Assembly: GCA_947303825.1 (NCBI GenBank)
Contig: CAMYZK010000177.1
Coordinates: 1 to 5,823, forward strand
DNA length: 5,823 nucleotides
Origin: an uncultured Prevotella sp.
GTDB taxonomy: Bacteria > Bacteroidota > Bacteroidia > Bacteroidales > Bacteroidaceae
Direction: 5' to 3'
Positions 1 through 5,768 of this stretch are shown in pieces. The translations under genes were made by a program, and so were the position numbers. Position 1 is the first letter of the stretch; each line of letters begins with the position of its first letter. The notes beneath the pieces are model-generated. The model saw nothing but the letters and a program-made list of their open reading frames with translations. It made no database searches and had not been told where the DNA came from.

Positions 1-1451
1 TGGGTGATGACTACTACGCCATCTCTTCGACCATGCAGTTCTCGCCGGGTATGACCATCCTCCACTCGCGCGACCTGGTGAACTGGGAGATTGCAGGCAA
101 CGCCGTCAGCGACCTGACGCAAATCTCGCCTGCACTGGGGTGGCAGCAGATGGACCGCTACGGACGTGGTATCTGGGCTGGCACGTTGCGTCATCATAAC
201 AACCGGTTCTACCTTTACTTCGGCACGCCTGATGAGGGCTACTTCATGACAACCGCCGAGAAGGCCGAAGGTCCATGGGAACCCCTTACGCCGCTACTGC
301 TGGAGAAAGGTTGGGACGACTGTTCTGCCATCTGGGACCGGCAGGGCCGCGCCTGGTTTGTGGGTACCTGCTTCCGTGAAGGGTACAAGACCTACCTCTT
401 CCGCATGGCCGACGACGGTCGCAGCATAGACCGTAGCAGTGCACGTCTTATTAATGAAGGCAATGGGCGTGAGGCAAACAAGCTGTTATATCACGACGGC
501 TACTACTACCTCATCTTCAGCGAACACAAGGATGGTATAGGGCGCTATGTGATGGCCAAGCGTGACCGGAAGATGACGGGCACGTTCAGCGAGGAACGTC
601 AATTGCTGCTTCCTTGTCGTGAAGCCCATGAACCCAACCAAGGCGGCATTGTCGATGTCCTCCCTCAGTCCTCCACCCATCATTCTCCAGAATGGTATTT
701 CCTCACCCATCACGGCGATGGCGACTGGAGCGGCCGGGTTGTCAGTCTGCTGCCTGTGATGTGGCGTGACGGCTGGCCTATGATGGGCGATACCCGTGGT
801 GGACAGCCTGGCACAATGGTGTGGGAGATGGCCCGTCCTATTGAGGTCCATAAGTCCCATGAGGCTAGCCTCTTCCTCCAGCGTAGCGACGATTTCGACT
901 CCACCACACTCGGCCCACAGTGGCAATGGAACTACCAGCCACGTGAGGATATGTATTCACTGACTGACCGCCAAGGCTGGTTGCGTCTTAGGGCATTCCG
1001 TCCCATAGAGAACGACAAACTGCTCAGGGCAGGCAACACACTCACCCAACGTTCGTTCCGCACCAACTACAATGAAGTGACCATACATCTCGACATCAGC
1101 AACATGACCGATGGGCAGCACGCAGGCCTCTGCCATCTCGCCTCCCACTCAGGCTGCTTGGGAGTAATGCGTGAGAATGGTCAGACTTATTTGGAAATCC
1201 GGCACGATGACCGTAGCCAGCGAGGAGATGCTATCGTTTCCCAACACCTCTGGCTCCGCTCTATATGGGGTCTTGACGGACAGTCGCATTTCTACTATAG
1301 TCTGGATGGCGACCGCTTCACACCCCTTGGCGACTATCCATTGTCATGGGGTTTCTACCGGGGTGACCGCATTGGCATCTACAATTATAATAACATGTCA
1401 GACACTGGCTATGTTGAAGTGGATTACCTGCACTACAAAAGCCATAGATGA
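1..1451 (+). CDS. Glycoside hydrolase family 43 protein (5' partial), beta-xylosidase/arabinofuranosidase-like
   Basis: The reading frame is open from the left edge (first full codon at base 3), so the start, any signal peptide and the first catalytic Asp (general base) lie outside the window. The visible protein begins GDDYYAISSTMQFSPGM followed by ILHSRDLVNWEI, the usual GH43 beta-propeller blade-1 sequence. Numbering from the Met at base 33, Asp96 in WDDCSAIWD fits the pKa-modulating Asp and Glu147 in GREANKLLYHDGYYYLIFSE fits the general acid. EPNQGGIVD near 200-208 is another family landmark. Residues about 285-470 (FDSTTLGPQWQW onward) resemble the C-terminal concanavalin-like beta-sandwich of GH43 beta-xylosidases. 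Family knowledge suggests release of xylose or arabinose from plant glycans; the exact substrate and subfamily cannot be told. The last codons (CAT AGA TGA) already belong to the downstream repeat. Family assignment is confident, specificity is not. Confidence 0.92.
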   Translation, partial: GDDYYAISSTMQFSPGMTILHSRDLVNWEIAGNAVSDLTQISPALGWQQMDRYGRGIWAGTLRHHNNRFYLYFGTPDEGYFMTTAEKAEGPWEPLTPLLLEKGWDDCSAIWDRQGRAWFVGTCFREGYKTYLFRMADDGRSIDRSSARLINEGNGREANKLLYHDGYYYLIFSEHKDGIGRYVMAKRDRKMTGTFSEERQLLLPCREAHEPNQGGIVDVLPQSSTHHSPEWYFLTHHGDGDWSGRVVSLLPVMWRDGWPMMGDTRGGQPGTMVWEMARPIEVHKSHEASLFLQRSDDFDSTTLGPQWQWNYQPREDMYSLTDRQGWLRLRAFRPIENDKLLRAGNTLTQRSFRTNYNEVTIHLDISNMTDGQHAGLCHLASHSGCLGVMRENGQTYLEIRHDDRSQRGDAIVSQHLWLRSIWGLDGQSHFYYSLDGDRFTPLGDYPLSWGFYRGDRIGIYNYNNMSDTGYVEVDYLHYKSHR

Positions 1452-1592
1452 AAGATTTCTTCAGATGATAGATGAAAAATGAAAGATGATAGATATGATA
1501 ACTCTTAACTCTTAACTCTTAATTCTTAATTCTTAACTCTTCGCTCGGCTTTGCCGCTTGGCTCGTCCAAGAACTCTTAATTCTTAACTCTT
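1444..1592 (+). repeat. Composite repeat block, left copy (inverted relative to the block at 2361-2517)
   Basis: The block has three parts in order: a GATGATAGATGAAA-type stretch (1444-1500), heptamer runs of the ACTCTTA type (about 1500-1540), and a 42-bp GC-rich element (1535-1576) followed by more heptamers. The same order occurs on the minus strand at 2361-2517. Bases 1535-1592 match 2409-2466 exactly as a 58-bp inverted repeat. It fills the whole space between the convergent GH43 and EFR1 genes and overlaps both of their 3' ends. No other gene or clear terminator is visible here. Confidence 0.9.
1535..1576 (+). repeat. 42-bp double-hairpin element, copy 1
   Basis: This GC-rich element sits within AT-rich heptamers. 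It holds two directly adjacent short stems: CGGC-TTT-GCCG (1546-1556) and CTTGG-CTCGT-CCAAG (1557-1571). Two further copies at 2374-2415 and 2425-2466 are identical over all 42 bases on the opposite strand. It lies between convergent genes, so it could help end transcription, but there is no T tract after the stems. That role is inference only. Confidence 0.85.
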
Positions 1593-2360
1593 AACTCCTC
1601 TAAAATAGTACTGTCCGCGCTTACGCGTTATCCGTCCGTAATTGATGGCATGAACGGGACAGTGATGGTAGCAGCTGAGGCAGCAGGTGCAGTTCCCGTC
1701 GTGCTTCCAGTGTGGAATACTGTCAAACTCGATGTCCCCTACAGGGCACTCTTTGGCGCAACGGCCGCAGTGGATGCATACATCGCTATCGACAGTAAAC
1801 TTCTTGTCTGTTATCATATAACGGTTGAAGTAAGCACCGATGACATGGCTGAACGTCCAGGGTGTCAGACCTAACTTTAGCTGGCTGTAGTTGGTCTGCC
1901 TGCCGACAACCACCTTGACAAACAGGTCTAGGTCTTGCTGAGCCTGAGCGATTTTCTCGCGTTCCCGTTCAGGCTTGTCTGTGTACATAAACGGCAGACA
2001 GACATAGCTCTCGGGCATGACGAGCGACTGGCAGCTCTGTAGAACGATGCCCTTCTGTGCCAGTTCTTTGGTTAGCATCTTCATTGCCAACCCCGTGCTG
2101 TCGCCACAGGTGCACAGCGCGTAGGCATAATGGTCTGCAACCCCCGTAATGGTCATTCGCCGGATGAACTCGCGTACGATGTGTGGCGGCTGCCACCCGT
2201 GTACGGGGAAACAGAAGCCGATGCGCTCATCTTTTGCCAATGTGTAGTCACATGTCGAATTCAGCTCATCGGGAATGAACAACAGTTTCTCATCGGTCGC
2301 TGCAGCCAGCTGTTCAGCGGCCCACTGTGTATTACCTGTACCAGAGAAATAGAAAACCAT
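1584..2360 (-). CDS. EFR1-type protein: flavodoxin-like domain plus two [4Fe-4S] ferredoxin motifs
   Basis: The protein has 258 residues from the ATG at 2360. It opens MVFYFSGTGNTQWAAEQLA; FSGTGNT (5-11) is the phosphate-binding loop of flavodoxins. The C-terminal part carries two ferredoxin motifs of the form CxxCxxCxxxCP: Cys195/198/201/205 and Cys224/227/230/234, with an extra Cys226. This arrangement matches the EFR1 family of putative cytoplasmic electron-transfer proteins that bind FMN and two clusters; the physiological partner is unknown. An in-frame ATG at 2399 would add 13 residues (MPLGSSKNSQLLT) encoded wholly by repeat DNA, and flavodoxin folds start at the hydrophobic VFYF strand, so 2360 is preferred. 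There is no Shine-Dalgarno sequence and no TAnnTTTG promoter in the 144 bp upstream, which suggests read-through from the esterase gene. The C-terminus GVKS and the TAA stop come from the flanking heptamer repeat. Confidence 0.88.
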   Translation of the reverse strand: MVFYFSGTGNTQWAAEQLAAATDEKLLFIPDELNSTCDYTLAKDERIGFCFPVHGWQPPHIVREFIRRMTITGVADHYAYALCTCGDSTGLAMKMLTKELAQKGIVLQSCQSLVMPESYVCLPFMYTDKPEREREKIAQAQQDLDLFVKVVVGRQTNYSQLKLGLTPWTFSHVIGAYFNRYMITDKKFTVDSDVCIHCGRCAKECPVGDIEFDSIPHWKHDGNCTCCLSCYHHCPVHAINYGRITRKRGQYYFRGVKS

Positions 2361-2517
2361 GGTTAAGAGTTGAGAGTTCTTGGACGAGCCAAGCGGCAAA
2401 GCCGAGCGAAGAGTTAAGAATTAAGAGTTCTTGGACGAGCCAAGCGGCAAAGCCGAGCGAAGAGTTGAGAGTTAGGAGTTATCATATCTATCATCTATCA
2501 TCTTTCATCTATCATCT
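2361..2517 (-). repeat. Composite repeat block, right copy (inverted relative to the block at 1444-1592)
   Basis: Read on the minus strand, this block starts with GATGATAGATGAAAGATGAT-type sequence, continues with ACTCCTA/ACTCTCA heptamers, and then has two 42-bp double-hairpin elements separated by 9 bp. It ends directly against the EFR1 start codon. It occupies the whole 144-bp gap between the esterase stop and the EFR1 start and also covers the last four esterase codons. I see no promoter or ribosome-binding site in it. Confidence 0.9.
2374..2466 (-). repeat. 42-bp double-hairpin element, copies 2 and 3 in tandem (51-bp period)
   Basis: Two identical 42-bp elements lie at 2374-2415 and 2425-2466. 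Both are reverse complements of the copy at 1535-1576. The 51-bp period equals 17 codons, so a plus-strand frame runs open through both units and gives a repeated SSWTSQAAKPSEELR peptide. There is no reason to call that a gene. Confidence 0.85.
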
Positions 2518-3959
2518 AAAAAAAGCTTGGTAGGAATCTCGCTCAAAGAGGGATTGATGACAGAGCCTATCACCCTGGCCATCCTTGCTGCACCCTTGGC
2601 GTTGGGGTGAATGCCGTCGGGCGTCATCATGCCCATGTCAGAGATGCCGTTGGAAGTGACAGCACTGACGGCACCGTACAGGTCGATGACACTCAGGCCG
2701 TTCTTCTTTGCCACCTTGCGTATGCTGGGGGTGACGCCGTTCACTATGACCGAGTCGGTGATGCCCCAGCGGTCTTGCATCGCCCGGATGGGCGTGCATA
2801 GATAGATGGTGGGTTTGGAAGGCAGTGCCTTCAGGGTGTCTATCATAGCCTGATAGTCTTGCTCGTACTGCCGTTGGTTCCACTGATAGTCCTTCGAGTC
2901 GTTGGTGCCCAGCTTTATGAAGACGATGTTGGGCAGGAATGCCTTGGCGTCGCGCCATGCCTGCTCCTTCATGTAGGGGTGGTCGCTGGTGGCCATCATG
3001 CATCGAGCACCCACACCGTAGTTCTTCACGTGGTAGCGGCTGCCAAGCAGCTTCTGCATCTGTGCGGGGTAGGCGTTCACCTCTTGCATGTCGATGCCCG
3101 TGCCGTGGGTTATGCTGTTACCTATGCATGCCACGCGTATGGCGTCTGGGCGGGGAGAGGGCAGGGCCCGCAGCCACGACTGCAGGTCGCCAAGCATCTG
3201 GTTGTGGAACTGGTAGTTGCTACGGAAGCCGAAGCCATGGCCCACGGTGGGGTAGACATGCAGTGCGCACATGTTCCCTGCACGCCGCCTGGCCGAGTAG
3301 TAGGCTATGCCGTTGGTGACGGGAGGCACGGTGTTGTCGCCGTTGTTGGTCAGTATGATGGCTGGGGGAGTGAGGTGGCTGCGCACGGCGTTCTGGTTGC
3401 TCCACTCTTTTACCAGCTTCTCGTCTTTTGCCCCTTCCTCGCCAAGGAAGTTAAGGCACGACCCTTTGTGGCTGTCGTGCTGGTTCATGGAGATGACGGG
3501 GTAGAAGAGAATACTGAAGTTCGGTCGGCAGTGGTACTCGCTGTGGGTGCTCACGCTGGAGGCCAGATGTCCGCCAGCCGAGAACCCCATCACGCCGATG
3601 TCGTAGGGGTTCACTCCCCATGCCTCTGCCGAGTCGCGCACTATGCTGATGGCGCTGCGGGCATCGCTCAACGGGATATTGCGGTCGCCCTTGGGCATGC
3701 GGTAGGTGGTTACGAAGAAGGCTATGCCCTGCTCGTTGAACCAACTGGCCCAGTCGTGTCCCTCGTTCTGCATGGACAGGTGCTGGTAGCCGCCCCCGGG
3801 AAGGTCTACCACAGCACGTCCTGTGGGGTGCTCGGGCAGGTAGGCCACCATGTTGGCAGCTCCGTCGGCGGTGATGTTTACTGTGAATTTCCGTGCTGTC
3901 TGTGCCGTTGCTGCCAACGACATGACGGTAAGCAGAAAAGCAATGGTAATTTGTTTCAT
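2505..3959 (-). CDS. Secreted two-domain carbohydrate esterase: alpha/beta-hydrolase fused to SGNH hydrolase
   Basis: The protein has 484 residues. A signal peptide (MKQITIAFLL, then TVMSLAATAQ) has a likely signal peptidase I site near Ala19-Gln20, implying export to the periplasm. Residues about 25-265 form an alpha/beta-hydrolase like acetyl-xylan esterases: oxyanion-hole PGGGY (54-58), nucleophile Ser127 in GFSAGG, probable Asp208 in NNGDN and His241 in VGHGFG. Residues about 272-468 form a complete SGNH hydrolase: Ser282 in GNSITHG, Gly315/317 in YGVGAR, Asn353 in GTND, and Asp448/His451 in DGIHP. Both catalytic sets look intact, so two ester-cleaving sites are predicted, plausibly removing acetyl groups from plant glycans together with the nearby GH43. 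The exact ester specificity is unknown. The gene is divergent from the transporter gene and has a strong promoter match upstream. The final LDDR and the TGA stop are formed by repeat DNA. No Shine-Dalgarno sequence precedes the ATG. Confidence 0.9.
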   Translation of the reverse strand: MKQITIAFLLTVMSLAATAQTARKFTVNITADGAANMVAYLPEHPTGRAVVDLPGGGYQHLSMQNEGHDWASWFNEQGIAFFVTTYRMPKGDRNIPLSDARSAISIVRDSAEAWGVNPYDIGVMGFSAGGHLASSVSTHSEYHCRPNFSILFYPVISMNQHDSHKGSCLNFLGEEGAKDEKLVKEWSNQNAVRSHLTPPAIILTNNGDNTVPPVTNGIAYYSARRRAGNMCALHVYPTVGHGFGFRSNYQFHNQMLGDLQSWLRALPSPRPDAIRVACIGNSITHGTGIDMQEVNAYPAQMQKLLGSRYHVKNYGVGARCMMATSDHPYMKEQAWRDAKAFLPNIVFIKLGTNDSKDYQWNQRQYEQDYQAMIDTLKALPSKPTIYLCTPIRAMQDRWGITDSVIVNGVTPSIRKVAKKNGLSVIDLYGAVSAVTSNGISDMGMMTPDGIHPNAKGAARMARVIGSVINPSLSEIPTKLFLDDR

Positions 3960-3986
3960 TGGTGCAGATTAGTTAAAAGTCGGCTA

Positions 3987-4017
3987 CAAAGGTACAAATA
4001 AGCGAGCGAAGAACAAA
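3987..4017 (-). promoter_or_regulatory. Bacteroidota-type promoter for the esterase gene
   Basis: On the minus strand TTTG (4017-4014) is followed after exactly 19 bp by TACCTTTG (3994-3987). This fits the Bacteroidota consensus TTTG-N19-TAnnTTTG with no mismatch. Transcription would start roughly 20-25 bp before the esterase ATG. The -33 box and part of the -7 box lie inside the first unit of the 86-bp tandem repeat. Confidence 0.75.
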
Positions 4018-4162
4018 AGAAAAATCAAAATTTTTCTTTTTTCTTCCGAGCGACGAAACCTTCGGCGATAGCCAGAGGTACAAATAAGCGAGCGAAGAAC
4101 AAAAGAAAAATCAAAATTTTTCTTTTTTCTTCCGAGCGACGAAACCTTCGGCGACAGCCAGA
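3991..4162. repeat. Tandem duplication, two 86-bp units
   Basis: Bases 3991-4076 and 4077-4162 are identical except for one base (T4069 versus C4155). A short third start (GGTACAAA) follows at 4163. Each unit contains an A/T-rich hairpin; in unit 1 the arms are 4008-4025 and 4030-4046, with 17 paired bases, one bulged C and a CAAA loop. A smaller CGAA-ACC-TTCG stem lies near its end. The unit carries the -33 part of the esterase promoter, so the duplication also copied that box upstream. Confidence 0.95.
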
Positions 4163-4202
4163 GGTACAAAATAATTGACAATAGACAATTAATTATTTGC
4201 AA

Positions 4203-4218
4203 TAATTTTGTATTTTTG
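4203..4218 (+). promoter_or_regulatory. Probable -7 box(es) of the transporter promoter
   Basis: Two overlapping-scale matches to TAnnTTTG lie just before the transporter ATG: TAATTTTG (4203-4210) and TATTTTTG (4211-4218). No good TTTG lies at the expected 19-20 bp upstream; a TTGACA at 4175-4180 is about 25 bp from the first box. Use of the second box would leave a leader of only a few bases. It is a plausible promoter with an uncertain exact box. Confidence 0.45.
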
Positions 4219-4226
4219 CACCGTCA

Positions 4227-5576
4227 ATGGAAAAGGATCGCCTCTGGAACCGTAATTACTGCAAGGTGATGGCAGCAAACTTCATGCTGTTCTTCGCCTT
4301 CTACGTGCTGACGCCGCTGCTGCCGCTCTACCTGAGCGAGCACTTCGGAGCCACGAAAGACGTCATCGGACTGGTGCTCTCGGGCTATACCATCACAGCC
4401 CTTGTCAGCCGTCCGTTCAGCGGCTACCTGGTAGACACCTTTCCCAGAAAGACGGTGCTGATGGCAAGCTTCGGTGCCTTTGCCATTTTCTTTGCCGGCT
4501 ATCTGGCTGCCTCGTCGCTACTGCTGTTCACCATAGTGCGCACGCTGCACGGTGCTCCCTTCGGTGCACTGACGGTGGCCAACTCGACGGTGGCCATCGA
4601 TGTGCTGCCCTCCAGTCGCCGCACCGAGGGGATAGGCTATTACGGGTTGAGCAACAACCTGGCCATGGCCGTAGGTCCCACCGTCGGCATCTACCTCTAT
4701 CAGCTCAGTGGTAGCTTCGAGCTGCTCTTCTGGCTAGCCCTGGCCATTGCCGTGGCAGGGTGGGGGATTGATAAGAGTGTAGAGTTAAGAGTGAAGAGTG
4801 AAGAGTTAAGAGTTAAGAGTGAAGAGTTAAGAGTGAAGAGTGAAGAATTTGCTACCGCGCCAGAAACCATCGCGGTAGCAAACTCTACACTCTACACTCT
4901 ACACTCTAAACTAGACGAAACTCTACACTCTAAACTACCTGTCTCCCTCGACCGTTTCTTTCTGCTGCGCGGGTGGCTTATAGGTCTCAACATGGTGGCG
5001 TTTGGCTTCTGCTTCGGGGTGTTGAGCAACTACCTTGCCATTTACAGCAAACAGCAGCTGGGCATCACCGACGGCACGGGCACCTACTTCCTGCTCTGCG
5101 CTGCGGGACTCATGCTCAGTAGGCTGCAGGGAGCGCGGGCACTGCGCCGTGGGCTGCTCACCCATAACGCTGCCGAGGGAATGGTAATCTCGCTCGTTGG
5201 CTACACATTGTTTATATTTATGCCAACGCTAGGCAAGCTTCTCTCTCTTGACTCTCCACTTTTGACTTTCGTGGGCTACTACGGTTCGGCCATACTCATA
5301 GGTCTGGGCAACGGCCACATGTGGCCGGCATTCCAGAACATGACCATCAGCGTGGCACCCAACAGCAAGCGCGGAACAGCCAACTCTACCATCCTCGTAA
5401 GCTGGGACGTAGGTATGGGCCTGGGCATACTGGCGGGAGGCTTCATTGCCGAGCACCTAGGCTATGATATGGCCTTCTGGACGGTGGCACTTGTCAATGC
5501 CCTGGGTGTAGCCTTGTTCTTCTGTGCTACCCGTTCGTTCTTCCTAAAGCGAAACCTGAACAGCAGTGTCAAGTAG
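4227..5576 (+). CDS. Major facilitator superfamily (MFS) transporter with a repeat-derived central loop
   Basis: This 449-residue inner-membrane protein is a probable proton-coupled exporter or importer of a small molecule. About twelve hydrophobic segments are visible, six before residue 182 and six from about 247 on. The motif A-like loop GYLVDTFPRKTVLM (66-79) lies between helices 2 and 3, and IVRTLHGAPFGAL (103-115) resembles the conserved helix 4 region. Residues about 184-238, between helices 6 and 7, are not MFS-like. They read ELRVKSE three times, then EFATAPETIAVANS and TLYTLHSK-type sequence, encoded by heptamer repeats around a palindrome. This makes the protein some 50 residues longer than the roughly 400 typical of the family. 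The central loop is cytoplasmic and tolerant of length change, so the protein may still work. The substrate cannot be told. The gene is divergent from the esterase gene and downstream of a weak promoter match. Confidence 0.9.
   Translation: MEKDRLWNRNYCKVMAANFMLFFAFYVLTPLLPLYLSEHFGATKDVIGLVLSGYTITALVSRPFSGYLVDTFPRKTVLMASFGAFAIFFAGYLAASSLLLFTIVRTLHGAPFGALTVANSTVAIDVLPSSRRTEGIGYYGLSNNLAMAVGPTVGIYLYQLSGSFELLFWLALAIAVAGWGIDKSVELRVKSEELRVKSEELRVKSEEFATAPETIAVANSTLYTLHSKLDETLHSKLPVSLDRFFLLRGWLIGLNMVAFGFCFGVLSNYLAIYSKQQLGITDGTGTYFLLCAAGLMLSRLQGARALRRGLLTHNAAEGMVISLVGYTLFIFMPTLGKLLSLDSPLLTFVGYYGSAILIGLGNGHMWPAFQNMTISVAPNSKRGTANSTILVSWDVGMGLGILAGGFIAEHLGYDMAFWTVALVNALGVALFFCATRSFFLKRNLNSSVK
4782..4844 (+). 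repeat. In-frame heptamer array: 9 x 7 bp = 3 x 21 bp, coding ELRVKSE x3
   Basis: Nine consecutive heptamers are GAGTTAA or GAGTGAA. Grouped in threes they make 21-bp units that keep the transporter frame. The order is T,G,G / T,T,G / T,G,G at the variable base. The first heptamer of each unit must be T (G would give TGA) and the third must be G (T would give TAA). Only the second is free, and only the second varies. Confidence 0.92.
4818..4912. repeat. Large imperfect palindrome inside the transporter gene
   Basis: The core is a perfect 12-bp inverted repeat, TTTGCTACCGCG (4848-4859) and CGCGGTAGCAAA (4871-4882), around an 11-base loop. Pairing continues outward between the GAGTGAA-type heptamers on the left and the ACTCTAC-type heptamers on the right. 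By hand count, 35 of 42 positions pair over 4818-4859 with 4871-4912, with most mismatches recurring at 7-base intervals. Confidence 0.88.
4882..4937 (+). repeat. ACTCTAC/ACTCTAA heptamer array, right arm, in frame
   Basis: Three ACTCTAC copies and one ACTCTAA copy (4882-4909) are followed by a 10-base interruption and then ACTCTAC-ACTCTAA (4920-4933). They are the inverse-orientation partner of the array at 4782-4844 and encode STLYTLHSKLDETLHSKL. The ORF stays open through them. Confidence 0.85.
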
Positions 5577-5643
5577 CTATAGTTCTGTATCAGTGTAAAA
5601 AAAACGAAAAAAAACATGTTGATAAATAATTAATTCACCATTA

Positions 5644-5675
5644 TTAGGTATTGTAAGAAAAAAGTTGTATCTTTG
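5644..5675 (+). promoter_or_regulatory. Bacteroidota-type promoter for the right-edge gene
   Basis: TATCTTTG (5668-5675) is an exact TAnnTTTG match. A one-mismatch -33 box, TTAG (5644-5647), lies 20 bp upstream. A CTCTC-A-GAGAG palindrome (5678-5688) sits at the expected transcription start. The predicted leader is about 85-90 bases and includes the 15-bp repeats at 5715-5759. Confidence 0.65.
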
Positions 5676-5714
5676 CACTCTCAGAGAGAAAAAGATTAAA
5701 AGGTTATTGAAGAT

Positions 5715-5759
5715 ATTGTCAAATAGTAAATTGTCAAATAGTAAATTGTCAAATAGTCA
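5715..5759 (+). repeat. Three tandem 15-bp repeats in the leader of the right-edge gene
   Basis: ATTGTCAAATAGTAA occurs at 5715-5729 and 5730-5744. A third copy at 5745-5759 ends TCA in place of TAA. Nine bases separate the last copy from the start codon. The area is A-rich with no Shine-Dalgarno sequence. Confidence 0.9.
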
Positions 5760-5768
5760 AATTACATT

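Noticed and set aside
1444..1592. CRISPR array
   Set aside because: The repeats are contiguous 7-mers and a 42-bp element without evenly sized unique spacers, and no cas gene is present.
1444..2517. Insertion sequence or composite transposon around EFR1
   Set aside because: No transposase gene and no target-site duplication is visible; the inverted repeats alone do not support the call.
2327..2533. Short plus-strand frame across the right repeat block
   Set aside because: It is made of repeat units with a 17-codon period, with no start signal or promoter; it serves only as evidence about the repeat.
2859..4001. Long plus-strand open frame (380 codons) opposite the esterase gene
   Set aside because: It is antisense to a gene with two complete catalytic motif sets, has low-complexity Val/Ala/His/Gly-rich composition, and overlaps the esterase promoter. 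It is a by-product of codon bias.
4782..4937. Transporter gene broken by repeat insertion (pseudogene)
   Set aside because: The frame is kept throughout, both halves retain their six helices, and the repeat variants avoid stops, so a functional gene is more likely.
5236..5272. Second repeat-derived insertion in the transporter (TCTTGACTCTCC and ACTTTTGACTTT)
   Set aside because: The bases look heptamer-like, but the stretch is short, degenerate and falls in a plausible loop before helix 10; it could be ordinary coding sequence.
5577..5643. Intrinsic terminator after the transporter gene
   Set aside because: The A-rich stretch and a weak AATAAT/ATTATT pairing give no stable GC-containing stem followed by a T tract.
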